In this document: positions 58,891-64,000 of the stretch, one piece after another
How positions within the stretch are numbered: position 1 is the first letter of the stretch
Layout: the number at the start of each line of letters is the position of its first letter
From: Psychromarinibacter sp048262455
Lineage (GTDB): Bacteria; Pseudomonadota; Alphaproteobacteria; Rhodobacterales; Rhodobacteraceae
Direction of reading: 5' to 3'
DNA length: 64,000 bases
NCBI GenBank assembly: GCA_048262455.1
Contig: JBLXFD010000018.1
Span: 1 to 64,000 of the forward strand
The notes under the pieces: model-generated
What the model saw: the letters and a program-made list of their open reading frames with translations, nothing else
What the model was told of the DNA's origin: nothing
The model's database searches: none
Position numbers and translations under genes: made by a program

Positions 58891-59029
58891 GCGTTTCCCC
58901 TCAGGCAAATGAAAAGGCCCGCGCGGGGGCGGACTTGCCGGAGGGTAACGGGGGCGGGCACCCGATCAACGAAGGCGCGGGGAAACGGACTGTTTCAGCC
59001 CGCCCCGCACACCCGCCGAAGGCCCGGGA

Positions 59030-59404
59030 TCAGTTGTTCGGCCAGCTCTTGTCGTAGGCGATGAAGCCCTCGTTCAGCCCCTTGCCGGTGGCCACGTAGG
59101 TGCCGCGCGGCGGCGGCGCGCGGCGCACGCCGGGGGCGTTGTAGTAGGTGCCCGAGGCGGTGGGCACGCCGCAGCAGATGACCCCGTTGATGGTGACCGG
59201 CTGCAGCCCCTGGGGGCAGTAATTGTTGGCGGTCGGGTAGGCGTAGATGCGCACGCCCGGCGCCACGGAGTGGCGCGGCACGTGGGTCCAGGCGGGACCG
59301 GCCTGCTCTTTCTTGTGCTTGTGCTTGAACCAGGCCTGCGCCGGCGCGGCGGCGGAGGTCAGAAGGGCCGCGCCGAGAAGCACGGCGGAAATACGGGCGA
59401 ACAT
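59030..59404 (-). CDS. small secreted protein of unknown function
   Basis: 124 residues with a Sec signal peptide (SAVLLGAALLTSAAAPAQA, cleavage before WFKHKHKK). The mature protein is basic at first, then has YCPQGLQPVTINGVICCGVP with three Cys and a Tyr/Pro-rich stretch. No family recognised. It follows the repeat-protein gene on the same strand but with 140 bases between them. Confidence 0.68.
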   Translation of the reverse strand: MFARISAVLLGAALLTSAAAPAQAWFKHKHKKEQAGPAWTHVPRHSVAPGVRIYAYPTANNYCPQGLQPVTINGVICCGVPTASGTYYNAPGVRRAPPPRGTYVATGKGLNEGFIAYDKSWPNN

Positions 59405-59575
59405 GTGGTCTCCATTAATCTACGATGCACGCCCCCAGGCAGGGCCAGCGGTATCACGGGGCTGGGGATAACTCAAAAGCCGGGGAACGCCCGGATTGTT
59501 TCGATCCCGCGATGTGGCAGAAATGATTCGCCCCAGAAGGGCGGCAGCGCTTCCCCTGCGTCTGCTCGGACCTGT

Positions 59576-59728
59576 TCAGGCCTGTTCGGGCACGCTCTCG
59601 GTCGCGGTGCGGCGGGCGAGGTCGTGTTTGCGGCCGGGACGGCGGGTCCAGTAGACGAAGATCAGGTAGACCATCGCGAGGATCGCCATGGTGGCGGCTC
59701 CGGGGATCAGCAGGGGCGAGAATTCCAT
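59576..59728 (-). CDS. 50-residue single-span membrane protein, unknown function
   Basis: A short gene with GGAG 8 bases before ATG. One hydrophobic segment (AATMAILAMVYLIFVYW, residues 11-27) is followed by a basic cytosolic tail (RRPGRKHDLARR). The open frame continues upstream but without a ribosome site and in atypical sequence. Function unknown. Confidence 0.5.
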   Translation of the reverse strand: MEFSPLLIPGAATMAILAMVYLIFVYWTRRPGRKHDLARRTATESVPEQA

Positions 59729-59973
59729 GTGGGGCTCCGTTGCAATTGACTGATCCGCAGCATGTTTCGCGATTGAGCCTAAAATAGGGCGGAATTGCCG
59801 CCTCCCCGCGCCGCCCCCTGCCCCGGGGGCGCGACAACGGAGCGCGGCGCAGAAACCTTGACGTGAGAGTGTTTTGTGCCTATTTGGCAGCCATCGAGGA
59901 AAGACGGGCAATATGGCCTGTCGGGCCGCCCGGACACGCGGCCATAACGTCAGCCGCCATCCGAAAGGGATAC

Positions 59974-61512
<1,539 letters not shown>

Positions 61513-61534
61513 CGCCGGTATCGTTGTACCGGCC

Positions 61535-62212
61535 ATGAGCGCTTCCGGAGAGGGCGACCTGCACCGCTACTTCCTCGCCAATGGCGGGGAAGTCCTGCAC
61601 AAGTGGTTCCACTACTTCGACATCTACGAACGCCACTTCGCCCGCTTCCGCCCCCGCCCCGTGCGGATGCTGGAGATCGGGGTGTACAAGGGCGGCTCGC
61701 TGCGGATGTGGCAGGACTACTTCCACGGTGACAGCACCATCGTCGGCATCGACATCCGCAAGGAATGCAAGGCCCTGGAAGGCGGCAACATCCGCGTCCG
61801 CATCGGCAGCCAGGACGACCCGGCGTTCCTGAAACGGCTGGTGAAGGAGTTCGGGCCCTTCGACATCGTGCTGGATGACGGCAGCCACCAGAACGCCCAC
61901 GTGATCCGCAGCTTCGAGACGCTCTACCCGCTGCTTTCGCCCACCGGCCTCTACATGGTCGAGGACTGCCACACCTCCTACTTGCCGGCCTTCGGCGGCG
62001 GTGTGGGGCAGGAAGGGTCGATGGTGGAGTTCTTCAAGACCAAGATCGACGAGCTGAACGGCCAGTTCCAGAAACCGCCGGCCGTCACCGACTTCACCCG
62101 CGCCACCGCCTCCATCACCTTCTACGACAGCGTCATCGCGGTGGAGAAACGGCCCCAGGGCCGGCGCCACAGCTTGAAGACCCACGGCATGGGGATCGAC
62201 CCGGACGCGTGA
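61535..62212 (+). CDS. class I SAM-dependent methyltransferase (MycE/CmcI-like)
   Basis: 225 residues: MLEIGVYKGGSLRMWQDYF (SAM site), IVGIDIRKECK, metal-type acidic pair in IVLDDGSHQNAHV and GLYMVEDCHTSYLPAFGG. The pattern resembles metal-dependent sugar O-methyltransferases of macrolide or cephamycin pathways, but many bacteria carry such genes for surface glycans. I used the ATG at 61535; a TTG start at 61493 would overlap the helicase gene. Confidence 0.8.
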   Translation: MSASGEGDLHRYFLANGGEVLHKWFHYFDIYERHFARFRPRPVRMLEIGVYKGGSLRMWQDYFHGDSTIVGIDIRKECKALEGGNIRVRIGSQDDPAFLKRLVKEFGPFDIVLDDGSHQNAHVIRSFETLYPLLSPTGLYMVEDCHTSYLPAFGGGVGQEGSMVEFFKTKIDELNGQFQKPPAVTDFTRATASITFYDSVIAVEKRPQGRRHSLKTHGMGIDPDA

Positions 62213-62233
62213 CCGCCTGCCCTCGCCCATGAA

Positions 62234-62265
62234 AAAGGCCCGCCCGCGCAAGCGGACGGGCCTTT
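62234..62265. terminator. bidirectional intrinsic terminator
   Basis: Stem AAAGGCCCG / CGGGCCTTT with a 14-base middle that extends the pairing (CCGC/GCGG). It lies between the convergent methyltransferase and osmC-like genes; T-runs occur on both strands. Confidence 0.8.
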
Positions 62266-62287
62266 CCCTATCGCGGCGCCGGCCGGC

Positions 62288-62707
62288 CTACGCCAGCTTG
62301 GCGTCCATCGTGATCTCGGCGTTGAAAAGCTTGGACACCGGGCAGCCTTCCTTGGCCTTGCCCGCGGCTTCCTTGAACTTCTCCTCCGACGCGCCGGGGA
62401 TGCGGGCCTTGAGGTCAAGGTGCACCTTGGTGATCTTCAGCTCGCCCGGGTCCAGCGTCACCGTGGCGGTGGTCTCGATCGACTCGGCGGTCATGTCGTA
62501 GTCGCCGAGGATGTTCGACAGCGCCATCGAGAAACAGGCGGCGTGGGCCGCGCCCAGCAGCTCCTCGGGGTTGGAGCCCTTCACACCCTCGAAGCGGGTC
62601 TTGAAGCCATAGGGCTGCTCGTTCAGCGCGCCGGTCTCGGTCGAGATGGTGCCCTTGCCGTCCTTCAGTCCGCCCGACCACTTGGCCGAGCCTTTTTTCG
62701 TGATCAT
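62288..62707 (-). CDS. OsmC-family peroxidase
   Basis: 139 residues of the OsmC/Ohr fold, reducing organic hydroperoxides with a Cys pair: first Cys in GAAHAACFSMALSN, second in KEGCPVSKLF. The LNEQPYGFKTRFEG segment supports OsmC rather than Ohr. ATG after AAGGAGA. Monocistronic and convergent with the methyltransferase gene. Confidence 0.92.
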   Translation of the reverse strand: MITKKGSAKWSGGLKDGKGTISTETGALNEQPYGFKTRFEGVKGSNPEELLGAAHAACFSMALSNILGDYDMTAESIETTATVTLDPGELKITKVHLDLKARIPGASEEKFKEAAGKAKEGCPVSKLFNAEITMDAKLA

Positions 62708-62786
62708 CCCAGTCTCCTTTATGCGGGGGAATCCAAGATCTAGGCGCGGCGCGCGGGTTTTCACCCCCGGCCCGCGCCATTTCCCC

Positions 62787-64000
62787 TTAGGTCAGGCGGC
62801 TGATGACCACGGTGACCTCGGGCTTCTTGCCGATCTCGTCCATCGCCGCGCGGCGCACGATGCGGCGCAGGGCCTCGTCCAGCTTCTCGTCGTTCTTCAG
62901 CGTCTTGCGGTCGGCGCGGTTCATGAACTGGCTCAACTCTTCTTCCAGCACGTCCACCAGCGGCGTATTGGAGCTGCCGGTCTCGGCCAGCCCCTCCAGC
63001 TCGCACCAGGGATCGCCCAGCGGCGCGTCGTCCTCCAGGATCACCGTCACCGTCACCTGCCCGTTCAGCGCCAGGCGAATGCGGTCGCGGATCACGCCGT
63101 CGAAGGCCCCCACCAGCACCTTGCCGTCGAGATAGGTGCGCCCGGTCTCGACATGGCCGATGATCCGCGGCTTCTTGCCCGTCAGGTCCACCATGGCCCC
63201 GTTGGGCGCGATGACACCGTCCAGCCCGGCCTCCTTGCCCAGTTCCACGTGGGCGCGCAGGTGGCGGTGTTCGCCGTGCATGGGCACCAGCATCTTCGGC
63301 GCGACCAGGCGGTGCACCTCGGCCAGGTCCGGCCGGTTGGCGTGGCCGGAAACGTGGTAGCGGCCGCCGTCGTCGTCCACCACCTGCACCCCCATCTCCG
63401 AGAAGGCGTTGACGATGCGGCCGACGCCGCGCTCGTTGCCCGGGATGGTCTTGGAGGAGAACAGGAAGGTGTCGCCCTCCTTCAGCTCCAGCCCCAGGTA
63501 GCGCCCGCGCGCCAGCTGCGCGGTAGCCGCGCGCCGCTCGCCCTGGCTGCCGGAGGTCAGCAGCATCAGGTTCTCGCGCGGGATGTTGCCCGCGTCCTCG
63601 GGGCTGACCACGGGGGGGAAGCTTTTCAGCACCCCGGTCTCCAGCCCCGCCGTCACCATACGGCGCATGGCCCGGCCCAGCAGCACGATCGACCGCCCTG
63701 CCCGCTCGCCCGCCTCGGCCAGCGTCTTCAGCCGCGCGATGTTGCTGGCGAAGGTGGTGGCGGCGAAAAGGCCCGGCGACTTGGCGATCAGCGCCTCGAT
63801 GTCGCCGCCGATCTCGGATTCGGACCGCCCGGCGTGGGGCGAGAAGACGTTGGTGCTGTCGCAGACCAGCGCCTGCACGCCGGTCCCCGCGATCTCGCCC
63901 CACATCTTCGGATCCCAGGCCTCGCCCACCCCGGGATTGCGGTCCAGCTTGAAGTCGCCGGTGTGCACCACGCGGCCGTGGGGCGTGTCGATTACCATGC
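62787..64000 (-). CDS. rnj: ribonuclease J, 5' end off the window
   Basis: The visible 404 residues lack the N-terminus, which lies beyond the right edge. Metallo-beta-lactamase/beta-CASP motifs are present: HTGDFKLD, VCDSTNVF, LLTSGSQGE, VSGHANRPDL and PMHGEHRHL, then the C-terminal RNase J domain. It is a 5'-3' exo/endoribonuclease for mRNA decay and rRNA maturation. The alphaproteobacterial type is usually single-copy. Confidence 0.93.
   Translation of the reverse strand, partial: MVIDTPHGRVVHTGDFKLDRNPGVGEAWDPKMWGEIAGTGVQALVCDSTNVFSPHAGRSESEIGGDIEALIAKSPGLFAATTFASNIARLKTLAEAGERAGRSIVLLGRAMRRMVTAGLETGVLKSFPPVVSPEDAGNIPRENLMLLTSGSQGERRAATAQLARGRYLGLELKEGDTFLFSSKTIPGNERGVGRIVNAFSEMGVQVVDDDGGRYHVSGHANRPDLAEVHRLVAPKMLVPMHGEHRHLRAHVELGKEAGLDGVIAPNGAMVDLTGKKPRIIGHVETGRTYLDGKVLVGAFDGVIRDRIRLALNGQVTVTVILEDDAPLGDPWCELEGLAETGSSNTPLVDVLEEELSQFMNRADRKTLKNDEKLDEALRRIVRRAAMDEIGKKPEVTVVISRLT

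Overview
The window looks like the chromosome of a high-GC alphaproteobacterium of the Rhodobacterales (Rhodobacteraceae/Roseobacter type). Evidence: a phaZ-phaC-phaP-phaR polyhydroxybutyrate locus in the arrangement usual for that order, methylmalonyl-CoA epimerase next to a DUF1467 gene, a DctPQM TRAP transporter, many flavin hydroxylases for aromatics, and uniformly G/C-biased third codon positions. I cannot name the genus. I saw no rRNA, tRNA, CRISPR array, prophage or insertion sequence.

Layout. 1-6.7 kb: nagB-nagA (nagA cut by the left edge), an acyl-CoA dehydratase-like gene, alanine dehydrogenase, a PhzS-like flavin monooxygenase, a secreted DsrE-like protein and the msrB-msrA methionine-sulfoxide repair pair. 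6.9-14.8 kb: the most unusual segment, seven same-strand genes: a two-domain KaiC-like ATPase, a PAS hybrid histidine kinase with a degenerate N-terminal receiver, then a stressosome-type set (RsbR, RsbS, RsbT), an ATPase-SpoIIE phosphatase fusion in the RsbX position, and a protein joining an RsbT-like ATPase to a HisKA_2 histidine kinase. No sigma factor, RsbU or other classical output follows. 14.8-24 kb: an aromatic catabolic block with gene order alpha, beta, PdxA-like dehydrogenase, reductase, as in terephthalate (tph) operons, plus an FAD hydroxylase, an IclR regulator and a TRAP transporter. Two near-identical operator-like palindromes mark the alpha-subunit promoter and the iclR/TRAP intergenic region.

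24.4-30.6 kb: pobA, a class II histone-deacetylase-like amidohydrolase, a nitroreductase, an EI24-type membrane protein, DUF1467 and mce, an orphan response regulator, a hemerythrin-like protein and a 50-residue membrane protein. 30.6-38 kb: a DUF1800/DUF1501 pair, aspS, a cyclopropane fatty acid synthase gene and a lytic transglycosylase. 38.4-42 kb: an operon of SDR, VOC dioxygenase-like protein, MhpA-like hydroxylase and BadF-type sugar kinase. 42-48 kb: folD, a glutamine-synthetase-like ligase, an exo/endonuclease-like protein, a DAO-family oxidase and class I fructose-bisphosphate aldolase. 48-53.3 kb: the PHB locus with candidate PhaR operators. 53.2-64 kb: two alpha/beta hydrolases, thrS, a Spx/ArsC-like protein, a cold-shock protein, two small secreted proteins, a 50-residue membrane protein, a DEAD-box helicase, a methyltransferase, an OsmC protein and RNase J (cut by the right edge).

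Intergenic DNA carries several dispersed repeat families: a composite hairpin element at about 19.7-20.05, 23.9-24.4 and 38.0-38.4 kb; a 66-bp repeat duplicated near 46.8 kb with a diverged relative near 57.0 kb; and a short post-gene element at about 2.45, 30.2 and 44.55 kb. Metabolically the window joins aromatic funnelling to protocatechuate-type intermediates, carbon storage as PHB, and a complex signalling locus whose output is not visible here.
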